Below, piece by piece: positions 10,567-22,223 of a DNA stretch of 64,000 nucleotides. The stretch lies in contig NC_089424.1 in assembly GCF_013426205.1 (NCBI RefSeq), forward strand, positions 1,178,001 to 1,242,000, given 5' to 3'. The notes below the pieces were generated by a model. The model worked only from the letters and a program-made list of their open reading frames with translations, was not told where the DNA came from and did no database searches. The DNA is from Metarhizium brunneum. Its lineage: Eukaryota > Ascomycota > Sordariomycetes > Hypocreales > Clavicipitaceae. The translations under genes and the position numbers were made by a program. How positions within the stretch are numbered: position 1 is the stretch's first letter; the number at the start of each line of letters is the position of its first letter.

Positions 10567-11334
10567 ATGCATCTACGAAGAGACCACGCAGAAACCAGCA
10601 CCACCGCCCTCCAGCAATTCATCAAATCCAACCCCTTAGGTGTCCTAACTACATCAATCACATCGCCGACATGCTCATTTCCTACTCTGCAGGCGACGCA
10701 TATACCATTCCTCCTCGATATCGACGGTGACTTAACGGGCAATAGCCTCGGCCGCCTTAGAGGGCATATGGCGCGGGACAACCCGCAGGCCAAGGCCCTC
10801 GTGGAAGTCCTCGCCCAGTCCACCACGCACATCCTCGACCAGGACGTCCTGGTTGTATTCACGTCTCCCATCCAGCACTACATCACTACAAACTTTTACT
10901 CCGAGACCATGTCGACGAATAAGCGCACCGCGCCGACATGGAACTACTCTGCCGCTCAGGTGTATGGCCGGGCAAGGATTCACTGGGATTCCAAACTCCC
11001 CGAAACTAGCGACTTCTTAATCCAGCAGCTGAGTGACCTGGCTAGAGTCGGGGAGAGGGACATTATGGGCTTCAATGAGGAAAACACCTCGCCGAGGCCG
11101 TGGAGAGTGGAGGACGCGCCGCCCAGCTATGTCGAGCGCTCACTCAGGGGTATCATTGGGATAGAAATCGAGATTACTAGGTTGGAGGGAAAGGTGAAGA
11201 TGAGCCAGGAGTTGAAGGAGGCTGATAGAGACGGAGTCGTAAAAGGTCTTAGGGCTCTGGGGGGCGAAACGGCTACGATGATGGCTGATTTGGTACGTGA
11301 GAGGGGATTGATGAAGATTGCGAACAAGGCGTGA
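10567..11334 (+). CDS. PaiB-like FMN-binding split-barrel protein
   Basis: An intronless gene for 255 aa in the PaiB family (putative FMN-binding domain), proteins with a split-barrel fold related to pyridoxamine-phosphate oxidase. The N-terminus MHLRRDHAET, then LGVLTTSI, ATHIPFLLD and a GHMARDNPQA stretch follow the usual PaiB order. The C-terminal half has the helix-rich IIGIEIEITRLEGKVKMSQ segment typical of the family. In bacteria PaiB acts with PaiA in control of sporulation and degradative enzymes. In fungi the role is unknown and the name reflects fold only. ATG 10567 gives the standard family start. No signal peptide or membrane segment; likely cytosolic. It is divergent from the secreted hydrolase and followed on the same strand by an amidohydrolase about 670 bp away. 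Confidence 0.85.
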   Translation: MHLRRDHAETSTTALQQFIKSNPLGVLTTSITSPTCSFPTLQATHIPFLLDIDGDLTGNSLGRLRGHMARDNPQAKALVEVLAQSTTHILDQDVLVVFTSPIQHYITTNFYSETMSTNKRTAPTWNYSAAQVYGRARIHWDSKLPETSDFLIQQLSDLARVGERDIMGFNEENTSPRPWRVEDAPPSYVERSLRGIIGIEIEITRLEGKVKMSQELKEADRDGVVKGLRALGGETATMMADLVRERGLMKIANKA

Positions 11335-12002
11335 AGAGTCGGTGCCAAGCAAACGATGCGTAATTGCTGAACCATGTACGGACAGCTACTTTTGGATGTT
11401 CTAGACAAGGTGGATATCCTCGTAATTCTCCTCACTCGCGTGGACACCAGTGTTTTCCCGTTTGAAACTCTTTTGTAGCAAGCTGTGGAAGTCTCGAAGC
11501 ATCTTAAACGGGGGACATTGGGCTCGGATATGCGGTATACAGGAGCTGCAGACGGATGTCGGTTGTTGATGGGCCAGTTGACTTGACTGGCACCGGGCTG
11601 CTTCTAGCCCGGACGCCACAGCGGATACAGTAAACAGTCTGGTAGTCCATCATGCCCTGAATGCGCCGATCACGGCCGACAACGAGCTGCACAATGAAAT
11701 GCTTAAGTTCCGGTGGATCCTGCACCACTGTTTTGTCAAGCAGTTTCCGGTGACTGGAGTAGCTGGAGTGACTGGCTTAAATAGCTGCCGATGGAACGAC
11801 GGCGGATACAGTCTCGTGGTCAGGATCGGCCATTTGATTCTTGATTGATAAGAGCGCTGCCGTCGCCAAATAATTGACGTTGGCTGCCTCCTCATCCTAC
11901 TTCCGCTCATCCCTCATTTAGTATATATTATACGATAGATCTGCTTGCATACTCGGCCTCTGTCAATTCCGGCAGCCGCTTCATTTCAGCAGCATTTCAA
12001 AG
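11335..12002. other. Intergenic region with amidohydrolase promoter
   Basis: No gene supported. A TATA-like run (TATATATTATA) lies at about 11924-11934, some 70-80 bp upstream of the amidohydrolase ATG at 12003, and is the likely core promoter. Confidence 0.5.
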
Positions 12003-13661
12003 ATGGGAGACTTGGGCACCGATCAAGACCTTACGGTCTTCGTCAATGGCAACATCTACCAGTCACCGACCAACAACGTAGACAACCCAAGCTTTGCCTC
12101 GGGTATGGTCGTTCAAAACGGCACCATTCAACACATCGGCTCGGAACACGATGACGCCGTAAGCACCGCCAAACAATCCGGCGCAAACATCCAGGACCTC
12201 GGCGGCCAGACGATTCTCCCGGGATTCATTGACGGCCACTTGCACCTCCTCCTCGTGGGACAGTCCCTCACCAAAGTCAGTCTTGACGCATGCAAGAATC
12301 TAGAGGATATTCGAACAGAGATCAAAAAGTACGCGCAATCTCACCAAGACGTTTCACGCATTTTTTGTCGAGGATGGATGCATTCCATGACGCCCGAGGG
12401 CGTAGATGCCACGCTGTTAGATGACTTAGATCCGCGGCCTATTTTTGTAGATACCAAGGACTTGCATTCTACCTGGTGCAACTCCCTTGGTCTCAAGGAG
12501 ATTTGCAAAGTCATGGACATCAACGACGACACACCAGATCCAGCGGGGGGGAGTATCCAGCGTGACAAGGACGGCAAACCGAATGGAGTGTTCAATGAAG
12601 GTGCCGTCTTTCAGACCATCTGGCCCTTTGTAGCACGGGTGGCGAGCATGGAGGAGAAGAAGGACGCTATCCAGTCCGCTTTCAAGGCGTTCAATGCCGT
12701 GGGATACACGGGCATGATCGACATGGCCATGGACGACACCATTTGGGAGCCACTGGTGGCGTTGAGGAACGACACGAATGGCTTGCAAGGCATGCGAGTA
12801 GCCGCATACTGGCTCATGAAACCGACTGATTCTCTGGACAGTGTCCTTGCGCAGGTTGATCGTGCTGCCGAGTTGGCGAGACTGTACAATGCTGAAACCA
12901 CGCCAGACTGTCGCATCGTAGGCGTAAAGGTCATCACGGACGGCATCATCGATGCATGCACCGCGTCTCTGACAGAGCCGTACTGCAACGGCGAGAACCC
13001 CGACTCCTTGTGGCCGGAAGACCTCCTTCACCATCTCGTCGCGCGAGCTCACGCCGCAGGATTACAAGTTGCTTTGCACGCCATTGGCGACCGCACAATC
13101 CAAATGGCAATCGACGTGCTGGAGAAGAACACGGACAAATCTCGACGTCCTCGCATCGAACATCTCGAGCTAGCGTCCGCCAGAGATGCCGCTCGTCTCG
13201 GCAAACTCGGCATCACAGCATCCATTCAGCCCGTTCACTCGGACCCGGCGATCCTGCGCGCCTGGCCACGTCTCATCGGCGACGACCGCTGCAAGCGGGC
13301 CTTTGCCTATCGTGAGTTTGCAGATGGCGGAGCTCCTTTGGCGCTGGGATCAGACGCGCCAACCGCTCCTCATGAGCCGTTGCCTAATCTATATGTTGCT
13401 ACTACGAGGCGCTCGTATCGGGAGCCTGGATTCGACACGGCGGTGAATCCTCATTTTGCACTTACTATGTGTCAGGCTGTTGCTGGTGCCACGCATGGAT
13501 CCGCCTACTCGAGCTTTGCGGATCAGTGGACGGGGAGCTTGAAGGCTGGGCTGAAGGCGGATTTTGTCGTGTGTGACGTCGATTTGAAGCCAGAGAACGT
13601 CGTGAAGGGTGTTGTGAGAGAGACGTGGTTTGAGGGGAAGCAGGTGTATAAGGCCAGTTGA
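12003..13661 (+). CDS. YtcJ-like amidohydrolase (amidohydrolase 3 family)
   Basis: An intronless gene of 552 aa for a metal-dependent hydrolase of the amidohydrolase superfamily. Members fold as a TIM barrel with a small beta-sandwich formed by both ends of the chain. The metal-binding HxH is at H79 and H81 in DGHLHLLL. Further ligand regions are LHAIGDRTI, RIEHLELAS and the catalytic Asp in LGSDAPTAPHEP. The C-terminal GSLKAGLKADFVVCD is the typical sandwich closure of N-substituted formamide deformylase/YtcJ-like proteins. Length agrees with the family (about 530-560 aa). No signal peptide. The substrate cannot be read from sequence. It runs in the same direction as the PaiB-like gene, with its own TATA-like box. 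Confidence 0.92.
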   Translation: MGDLGTDQDLTVFVNGNIYQSPTNNVDNPSFASGMVVQNGTIQHIGSEHDDAVSTAKQSGANIQDLGGQTILPGFIDGHLHLLLVGQSLTKVSLDACKNLEDIRTEIKKYAQSHQDVSRIFCRGWMHSMTPEGVDATLLDDLDPRPIFVDTKDLHSTWCNSLGLKEICKVMDINDDTPDPAGGSIQRDKDGKPNGVFNEGAVFQTIWPFVARVASMEEKKDAIQSAFKAFNAVGYTGMIDMAMDDTIWEPLVALRNDTNGLQGMRVAAYWLMKPTDSLDSVLAQVDRAAELARLYNAETTPDCRIVGVKVITDGIIDACTASLTEPYCNGENPDSLWPEDLLHHLVARAHAAGLQVALHAIGDRTIQMAIDVLEKNTDKSRRPRIEHLELASARDAARLGKLGITASIQPVHSDPAILRAWPRLIGDDRCKRAFAYREFADGGAPLALGSDAPTAPHEPLPNLYVATTRRSYREPGFDTAVNPHFALTMCQAVAGATHGSAYSSFADQWTGSLKAGLKADFVVCDVDLKPENVVKGVVRETWFEGKQVYKAS

Positions 13662-13992
13662 GCTGGCCCCAGGAAGAGCAAAGTATGATTTTGGGGAGCC
13701 ATGGTGTTGTATACGTGCAAGAGGTTGCTACGTCTAAGTAGATTTCTTGTAAAATGAAATGTTGAGAACTTGCCCACTTTCGTTCGTCGCATGTATGGTG
13801 AGGATAAATAACATTGAAATGTCACGCGCGAGGAGGCGTCCGGAAAAACCATTTCCCCACATCGAAAATTACCAGAGCTACACCACCACTGGACTACCTG
13901 CTGCCCAGGTCCAGCTCGCGACCACCGACAATCTCCTTGTCGCGGACCTCCCCAACGAACCGAAACTTTTTTCTCACACACAATAAGCCAAA
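13662..13992. other. Short intergenic region before SmE gene
   Basis: Holds the amidohydrolase 3' end and the SmE 5' leader. I see no further gene or repeat. Confidence 0.4.
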
Positions 13993-14693
13993 ATGACTGG
14001 TCGCGGTGGTGGCGGCGGTCGCCGAGTCTTGCTCCCTCCTATGTACGTCCAATCTGGTCTTTGTTCGTCAACAGGCGCATCTGCCCCTGCCCCGCCTTTG
14101 GATTGCCGTGGTTTGGAGGCTCAAGAGTGCTAACTTTGCATAGTAACATGATCTTTAAGCTGCTTCAATCCGTGAGTCGCGATCTAAATCTACTCCTTCA
14201 CGTTTTACCCGAGCCTGGCGACCTGAGATTGATGGCGAACGACTACGGTGGCACTCCATCACGAACCACGAATTCGCATAATAAAATCCATCGCCATCTC
14301 TTTCGCGGCGGGGCATCCAGGGGCCTTTTTTCAATCAGAGCCTAAGCTTACGGAGTGCTAACCTTGGATAGAATGCTACTGTTAGTGTTTGGCTGTACGA
14401 GCAGCTTTCAATCCGTATCGAGGGAAAGATCCGAGTACGCACACCTTTCAAGCTGAAGTCTGTTCGTTATCATGCTGACTGGCTTTCGCAGGGATTTGAC
14501 GAATTCATGAACCTTGTCATCGACGATGCCGTGGAAGTCTCTCAAGTTACGAAAACCAACGACAAGGAGACTAGAAGGCAATTGGGTATGAAACCTCAAA
14601 ACACTTCCACGAACTGCTTCGCAACTAACATTTTTAGGCCAAATCTTGCTCAAGGGGGACAACGTTTCACTGATCCAAAGCTTGTCAAACTAA
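13993..14693 (+). CDS. SME1: Small nuclear ribonucleoprotein E (SmE)
   Basis: SmE is one of the seven Sm proteins that form the ring on U1, U2, U4 and U5 snRNAs in the spliceosome. The 96-aa product is split over five exons: 13993-14042, 14144-14171, 14372-14434, 14492-14585 and 14638-14693. All introns have GT and AG ends and the frame is restored each time. The protein starts with a Gly-rich tail ([11 protein letters not shown]), then [14 protein letters not shown], and the Sm1 motif region [20 protein letters not shown] with [11 protein letters not shown]. The Sm2 motif is [13 protein letters not shown] near the C-terminus. The length matches SmE in other eukaryotes (about 90-95 aa). The second exon is only 28 nt. 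Because the exons are so short, none stands out as a long open frame. Confidence 0.95.
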
Positions 14694-16431
14694 ACGATAT
14701 CAACGACAGGCTATCGAAAAATCGGCCTGCGCTGTGGAGAGGGGTAAACAAGATGCATGTCACGGGTCAAACGCGTACTACAATTGCAATGATGGAAACT
14801 AGAATTGCGGAATCAGAATTCGCAGGTGGTGGCTTCGGGTGGCGTTAATTGTTATTCCTGAACAGGGACTGTTTGGTCGTTATTTTAGGCGCAATGTAAC
14901 AGCGTTTCAGGACTCTGGTCCGAATTTGCTAGACTCTGTGGGTTGTGTGACGCTTTGGCTGTGAAGGCTACTAGATTTGTGACTCGCAGGGATCTTCCAC
15001 CGCCTTTTCTGGACACAAGAGTGGCTTTGTTTGGAAACCTCGTTTGACAATGTACTTACTACTAGTATTGATGAAGACTTCATTCCATCACAGCTATTTG
15101 ATGAACTACGCCCTTTTATTACTGTTTACAATGCCACAAGACAACAGTTTGGGGCCGGCCAGCCACTGGCGGGACCAAAGCGTCCAGCAACCGAAGCACA
15201 CAATGTTCCCCATATGATAAAAGGGTTTGGGATTGGGCTTCTCATTTGAGCCTGTCATTTAGCTGTTGGTGTAAGGGGAGATCCATCTTTTGGCTATTTA
15301 GTTCAAAATAATGCGTTGCGCTGTTCAACGATGACCACTTGCTCAACTCGTGTTCTTGAAAGAGGCTGTCCTATAATGGGTTTACTCCGTAGAAAACCTT
15401 GACTAAATCTTATTCGTTCAAAAATTAAGGTCGGTACGTATCTTTGCGGATCATCACGGTCTTGCCTTTTTGGTGTTGAGGACTGTCGGCACCTTCCTGC
15501 ACTAGCGGCTTGACGTTCTAGCGAGCCTCACATTTCAATCTCACAAAAACATCATCAAGCAGCAAAGCAGGCAAAAGCTCGCCCACCCGGGCCCCGAAGG
15601 AGGAAAGAAAAGAAGTTCTGCGAAATTCGATACCTATAGCTAACCTTTTGGCAGCTTCAACCAAGCTGGCTAAAAAGCTTCAAATTCAGCAGCAGCAACC
15701 TAGGGGTCCTGGCAGCTTCAAAGGGATCAAATGCAACAATAGCGACAGCCCAACGGTCCTGATTTCAACAGCTTCAAAAGACCCGAGTTCAAAAGCAGCA
15801 GCAGGACAACGGACCTTAATTCCCGGTTTCAAGGGGCTCGAGTCCCATAGCAGCGGCAGCCCAGGAGGCCCGGATCCAACAGCTTAAGAGACTAGATAAT
15901 AGCTTCGAAGGGTTCGGATTAATAGCTATGAAAGCCTCAAATTATGTTGCCACAGGCAAGAGTCTGCTGCAAGTGTCCCCGGACAGCGCAGCTTTGCTTA
16001 CACCCATGGCAAGGGCTCCGTTTGCATCGGACCTAGTACCTACGCTCCAACATTCATAGCCAGCCAGTTACCAGAGACTCATGACTCATCTTGAGCCCTG
16101 TACAACAGTTCCAACCAATGGCTGTGAAACTCGTGCCCAACCTGAGATGGTATCCAGTGGTTCGTGCGCGCGGAACAACAAGTTCTGTCGACCAAGTTGT
16201 CAAACGGACATCCCCTCCTTTCCTGCAACTGGATAGAAAAGAGGCGTCAGACTCCGTCATGAGATTGCAGTTTCCTGGTCTCTCATTTGTTTACCCGAAC
16301 TGTCAACATCCACCCTACCCGCGAAGTTGTCCTTCACGAAGACTCAAGAGGAGTTAGCGTGACGAGCGTCTAACCAACATAGACCTCCTAAATTGATTTT
16401 CTCGGACCCATCTTCTCAGCAATTCTTGATC
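14694..16431. other. Intergenic region with degenerate minisatellite
   Basis: Lies between SmE and RPC1. Short frames at 14507-14848 and 15031-15249 show no known domain. The main structure is the repeat array at 15652-15935. A TACTCCGTA motif is at 15383-15391. Confidence 0.5.
15652..15935. repeat. Degenerate tandem repeat, period about 56 bp
   Basis: Units recognisable by a CAGCTTCAAAG-like start begin near 15652, 15713, 15769, 15824 and 15880, a period of 55-61 bp. Inside each unit an AGCAGC-rich stretch is followed by an ACGGTCCT/ACGGACCT-like stretch. The period is not a multiple of three, so the open frame across it (15648-15887) is probably incidental. The copies are well diverged, so the array is old. 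Confidence 0.6.
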
Positions 16432-19400
16432 ATGGCATATGAAACTCATATCCTGGCCAAACAACAGCTTGTTGATGAGGTGCCCAAGCGCTTCAAAGGC
16501 ATCAAGTTCGGCATACAGTGAGGACCCCCAGCTCTTGAGCTATCGTCTCAGATCTTGTACTGACTGCCTGACCACTACTGAAAAAGGTCTAACCAAGACC
16601 TCACAAATCAAGCTGTTGTTGAGGTCTCAAACAGGTTGCTTTACGATATTCAGAATGGTCGCGCTCCTTATGCACATGGTCCACTCGATCCTCGGCTGGT
16701 GAGAACATTGCTCAATAACCGATGGCAAGGAAAATTCTGTCAATTAACGTGAGGAATACTACAGGGAACTTCAAACAAGTTCGGAAAATGCTCTACATGT
16801 CACGAGACTCTAAAGAATTGCAATGGGCATTTTGGCTATGTTAATCTACCGCTGCCAGCGTTTCATATCGGATACTTGAGGTTTATTGTGACCATTTTGC
16901 AAAACATTTGCAAAGTATGTCCTCTCCACTGAGACAACGCTGTACATTTCTAATAGGCACTTCCAGACCTGTAGTCATGTGTTACTTCAAGACAATGATC
17001 GACAAACCTTTCTCAAAGAACTACGACGCCCTCATCTCGATAACCTTCGCCGAAGCCAGATTTGCAAGAGGATAAACGAGCACTGCCGCAAGGTCAAGAG
17101 TTGTCCTCATTGTACCTCCATCAACGGACAGGTTCGTAAAATCGGCGTGCTTAAACTTACACATGACAAGTTCTCGTCCTACAATAAGTCCACTTCTGTG
17201 AAAAAGGTACCACCGGTAGCCAAGACCCAATTTGACGAATCGTTTGCCACGGCTCGTAACGGCAACCCGGAACTTTCTAAGCATTTACATAAAGCTGTAG
17301 AAGACCTTAATCCACTTAGGGTGCTTGGGCTCTTTCAGCGTATTGGGTCGGTCGATTGTGAACTGCTCGGATTAAACCCTTCAGAGGGCCGGCCTGAGAT
17401 GTTTATCTGGCAGTATCTCCCAGCTCCTCCTGTCTGCATAAGGCCCTCCATCGCCCAAGACAATGCCAGCAACGAGGATGACCTGACTACAAAGCTAGCT
17501 GATATTATATGGGTTAGTGGCATGATTCGGTCCGCATTACAAAAGGGTTCCCCAATTCAGACTATTATGGAGCAGTGGGAATACTTGCAAACCCAAGTCG
17601 CTATATATATTAATAGCGATGTCCCCGGTTTACAACAACCTGGATTTGGGAAGCCAATCAGGGGGATTTGTCAACGTCTAAAGGGTAAGCAAGGGCGATT
17701 CCGTGGAAATCTCTCCGGCAAACGTGTTGACTTTTCTGGTCGAACCGTCATCTCGCCCGACCCCAATCTTGGCATTGATGAAGTGGCGGTGCCTCAACTA
17801 GTTGCCAAGAACCTTACATACCCGGAAAGGGCACAGCGGCAAAATATCGAGAAACTGCGGCGGTGCATCAGAAATGGTCCGAACGTCTGGCCCGGTGCCC
17901 AATGCGTTCTGAAAATGAGAGAGGGGGGGTACAAGATATCTCTCAAATTCGCTGATACTGAGCTAATCGCCAATAAGCTATGCATCGGAGATGTTGTCGA
18001 GCGTCACATTGAGGATGGCGACATCGTTTTGTTTAACCGGCAGCCATCACTACACAAGCTGAGCATTATGAGTCATTTCGTCAAGGTCCGACCTTGGAGA
18101 ACGTTCCGACTTAACGAATGCGTTTGCAATCCATATAACGCCGATTTTGACGGCGACGAGATGAATCTGCATGTCCCACAAACAGAAGAAGCGCGTACTG
18201 AAGCGATGAGTCTTATGGGGGTTAAGCATAACCTAATCACTCCAAAAAGTGGTGAGCCTATTATTGCTGCTACTCAGGACTTTATTACCGCCGCGTATCT
18301 ACTTAGTTATAAGGACCGCTTCTTTGACCGGAAGACATTTACGACAATTTGCATACACATGTTGGACGGAGGGACTCAGCTAGACCTTCCGCCACCAGCA
18401 ATTATCGTGCCAAAGACGTTATGGACCGGCAAGCAGATATTCAACGTCTTAATGCGGCCTAACAATCGATCACCAGTTATGGTCAATCTCGATGCTAGAT
18501 GCAAAAGTTTTGTGACCCGGCCAGGCCAGTGTCCCGACATGGACCCTAATGACGGCTGGCTCGTGGTACGGAATTCTCAAGTAATGTGTGGCCAAATGGA
18601 TAAGTCCACCGTGGGTTCTGGGAAAAAAGACAGCATCTTTTATGTCATTCTCCGAGACTATGGTCCAGACGAGGCTGTTAGTGCTATGAATCGCCTGGCG
18701 AAGCTGTGCGCACGGTATCTAACAAACCGAGGGTTTTCCATCGGCGTCGGCGATGTGTACCCAACCGCGAGCCTCAGGAAAGAAATCGACCATCTAGTCT
18801 CGACTGCATATAGGAAATGCGACAATATAATTGCCACATTTCAGACCGGTAGTCTAGAGAAGGCTCCTGGGTGTGACAAGGAACAAACCTTGGAGAATTC
18901 TATATCCGGTGTCCTTAGCAAAGTCCGACAACAGGCCGGTGAGCATTGCATCAACACGCTAAGCCGCCATAACGCGCCATTAATCATGGCCAAGTCAGGG
19001 TCTAAGGGCTCTGATATCAATGTGGCTCAGATGGTTTCTCTTGTTGGCCAACAGATTATAGGCGGCCAACGCGTACCTGACGGCTTCCAGGATCGAAGCC
19101 TACCACACTTTCATAAGAATGCTCGTCAGCCTCCCTCAAAGGGATTTGTGAAAAACAGCTTCTATTCCGGGCTTCTGCCTACTGAATTTTTATTTCACGC
19201 CATCTCGGGCCGCGAGGGACTAGTTGACACGGCGGTGAAAACCGCAGAGACGGGATACATGTCACGGAGGCTCATGAAGTCTCTAGAAGATCTCTCGGTT
19301 AAATATGATAATACCGTTCGCACATCCGGCGGCAATATTGTACAGTTTCAGTTTGGCGCGGATAACCTTGATCCCGCGGATATGGAGGGCGCCGGTACAC

Positions 19401-20965
19401 CAGTCCAATTCCACCGGACCTGGACTCACGCTGAAAGTCTCACTCGAGATGATGACGAACCTTCATTGATACCGCACGAGATTGGTATAATATGCGATTC
19501 TATGCTAGAATCATATCGCAGCCGCTATGTACGTAAAGGTCTGCTGCATAATGAAGAATTAGATTATGAAGACGACAGTGACTACGGCATTGACGAGCAT
19601 GAAAGCGGGCGAAAATTCCTCAAATCAATAAAAAGCTACATCGATGGCTTGGCCTCGAGATTGCGCAAAGTGCGCGAAATAGCCGGTTACCAAGGCAATA
19701 CACCAAGTAGGGAAACGGCTCAAGATCACGTCGATAGAACGGCAAAAGTGGCGGCGACAACCCTCAGGCTCTTCATCAGACTTTGCCTGGACAAGTTTAC
19801 CAAGGCTCATGTCGAGCCTGGTCATCCGGTTGGCGCTGTTGGTGCTCAATCGATCGGCGAGCCAGGAACCCAGATGACATTAAAGACGTTTCACTTTGCC
19901 GGCGTGGCTGGGATGAGCATTACCCAGGGCGTGCCCCGAATTAATGAGATTATCAATGCGTCGAAAGCTATCAGCACTCCGGTCATCACCTGCCCCCTAC
20001 TAAATAAGTGGCAGATTGAGGCGGCAAAGGTTGTCAAAGCACGCATTGAGAAGACATACATATCCGATATCCTTTGCTTTATTGAGGTTGAGTGGGGTTC
20101 CCAAAGTGGTCATATTGTGATGCAAGTCGATACCGACACGCTTGCAAATATGCAAGCGGGAGTTGGTGTCTTTAACGTGGCACAAGCTATTTGCGAGCAA
20201 CGAAAGCTGAAGGTCCGGCCGGAGGATATCACCGTTGATAAGGACATTATCTTTGTTCGTATCAGGGAAACCGATGATTTACCATCACGAAGCAAAAACA
20301 AGTCGGCGGCAGTTGGGTCCAGAGACATGATGCTCAGGGCCAACTTTCTTCGTCGGACACTTCCGTCCGTGCCCATCTCTGGCTACCCAGACGCAACACG
20401 AGCCTTGATCGAGACCACCGAGGAAAACACGTACAGGGTCTTGGTGGAGGGCTATGGCCTTCGGGCGTGCATGGCCACAGAAGGTGTTGTCGGGACGCAG
20501 GTCCGGACGAACAGTGTGATGGAATGCGGGCAGGTCCTGGGCATTGAAGCGGCCAGGACGACGATTGCGAATGAAATTGCCGAGGTGATGGGGTATATGG
20601 GCATTGATCCGCGGCATATGCAGTTGCTGGCTGACGTGATGACTTACAAGGGCGAGGTTCTTGGCATCACACGGTTTGGCTTGTCGAAAACGAGGGATAG
20701 CGTGCTACACTTGGCATCATTTGAGAAAACAGCCGATGATTTGTTTGACGCGGTTGCCGGCATGAAAATGGACCGCATTGAGGGAGTCTCGGAGTCCATT
20801 ATCTTGGGGCAAACAATGAGTGTTGGAACTGGTGGGCTTGACGTTGTTCGCTACTTGGGTCTTCGGCCAGGCGATCTTTGCGAGAAACCGACCCTTTTTG
20901 AGGACTCGTGGAGGGCAGAACAAAGGCGGAGAAGGAACCGTGCGGTTGCTTTGTTGCAAGGTTGA
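16432..20965 (+). CDS. RPO31: RNA polymerase III largest subunit RPC1
   Basis: The catalytic largest subunit of RNA polymerase III, which makes tRNAs, 5S rRNA and U6. I join four exons: 16432-16517, 16587-16698, 16765-16914 and 16967-20965. This gives 1448 aa, close to the 1460 aa of the yeast protein. The start MAYETHILAKQQLVDEVPKR leads into FKGIKFGIQSNQDLTNQAV as in other RPC1 proteins. Zinc ligands C75, C78, C85 and H88 lie in KCSTCHETLKNCNGHFGY. The absolutely conserved magnesium-binding loop is NADFDGDEMN with Asp509, Asp511 and Asp513. Later GAQSIGEPGTQMTLKTFHFAG marks the trigger-loop region. All catalytic parts are intact. The first intron ends in an unusually purine-rich AAAAAG. Without the three small 5' exons the protein would lack its clamp zinc site. 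Confidence 0.96.
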
Positions 20966-21961
20966 GAAAAAAAAAAGACAAAAAAGAAACATACAACACT
21001 GGGGATTCGCCGGTCGTCTCCGACCCGACTACTAATCCAGCGCTCGCTAGGTTGTCGTGGGAGATCAGACGGGGTCCCGAACTTTGCTAGCGGCTGTGGT
21101 CGTATGTGTCAGATGGGGCAGTGTATCTGGGTTATAAATCTTTGTCCAAAAACATAGGTTTATGCCATGTGGTGACTTTGCCCCGTGTCTCCCATGTGTT
21201 TATAGACAATAGGGATGGACTTTGGGGGGAGTCAGAGCTGTCGGGGTTTCCTTTGGACATATCATTTCACGTTAGGTAATCGAGTTTGTCATACGTATGT
21301 GTCTGCTTTTTTATTCCTCTCTCCATTTACGTCGTGATGTTATCCGTCTTGGTCGACATGGTATTGACTGGGCAAACATTGTTCCCGCTCATCGGGATTA
21401 TTTCCATGGTTTTTCAACACAGTTGAATATTATAGGATGGCAGTCATGCACCACGTCGTAATGTTGACAGCCACATGACATTAGCACAGGCCGGAAATGA
21501 GTCTTTCCCGCTTCATTGGGTGTAAATACGGCGATAGCTGCGCGTCACTGGAACGTGGTTCGGCCAGTTGTGAGAGTAACGAGTTGGTCCGGGCCGCAAT
21601 CCAGGACGGGCAGGAGGCTGCATGGCGGACACGAGTCTGGAGACCCGATATTTTTTGCTTTCCGGTGGTTAGATATTCTTTCGTGTTTGGTATAAAATGT
21701 GCCTACACTTGGCAATGCGGAATACACTCACTCACTGGGCCGGGTTCCTTGGCAAGACTCGTCGTAATGAATGAGGACAGAACTCGCGAAGAATAGTAGG
21801 AAAACAAGGTTAAATGATATTACATTATAAACCAATGGCGGTTACTTCTTTTGATATGCACCTCCGCTCCATGTTTAGAATCTGACGGATGAAAAAAGTC
21901 CGGTTACCTCTACGTAAATGTAAAGGCTTCAGGCTTTCATTAACTTTAAAGCTTTTATATA

Positions 21962-21981
21962 GTTAGGATTAGGTTAAGGGT
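21962..21981 (+). repeat. Short degenerate telomere-like run
   Basis: The sequence TTAGGATTAGGTTAAGGG reads as three imperfect TTAGGG units in a row inside an AT-rich stretch. Interstitial telomere-like runs can mark old breakpoints, but eighteen bases can also arise by chance. Confidence 0.4.
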
Positions 21982-22055
21982 CAGTCTGTACCTTTATTAC
22001 AACGTGACGTCCGTGTAATAATAATACGGTCGTCGGCATCATCGAATGGCCGGGA

Positions 22056-22223
22056 TTAAGCAAAGCAGTAAAACATGAGTTCTCGGCACATCGCCACGGT
22101 GCGCTCCTGGGTGTACTTGTAGGAGCCGGGAATCCAGTTCTGGCCGCCGACGTAATGCGTCAATAAGTCGAATACCTGTGTTTCACCTGCAGGCACATGT
22201 ATTATTCCCAGCTCCAGCGCTTC
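22056..22223 (-). pseudogene. Isolated coding-like C-terminal fragment, family unknown
   Basis: An open stretch of 55 codons ends in TAA at 22058-22056. Its codons are G/C-rich at the third position, unlike the AT-rich surroundings, and it reads like a protein end: VPAGETQVFDLLTHYVGG, then QNWIPGSYKYTQERT and CRELMFYCFA. A stop lies directly upstream in frame, and I find no convincing upstream exons. It may be the last exon of a decayed gene or the end of a gene with introns I could not resolve. I do not recognise the family. Confidence 0.3.
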
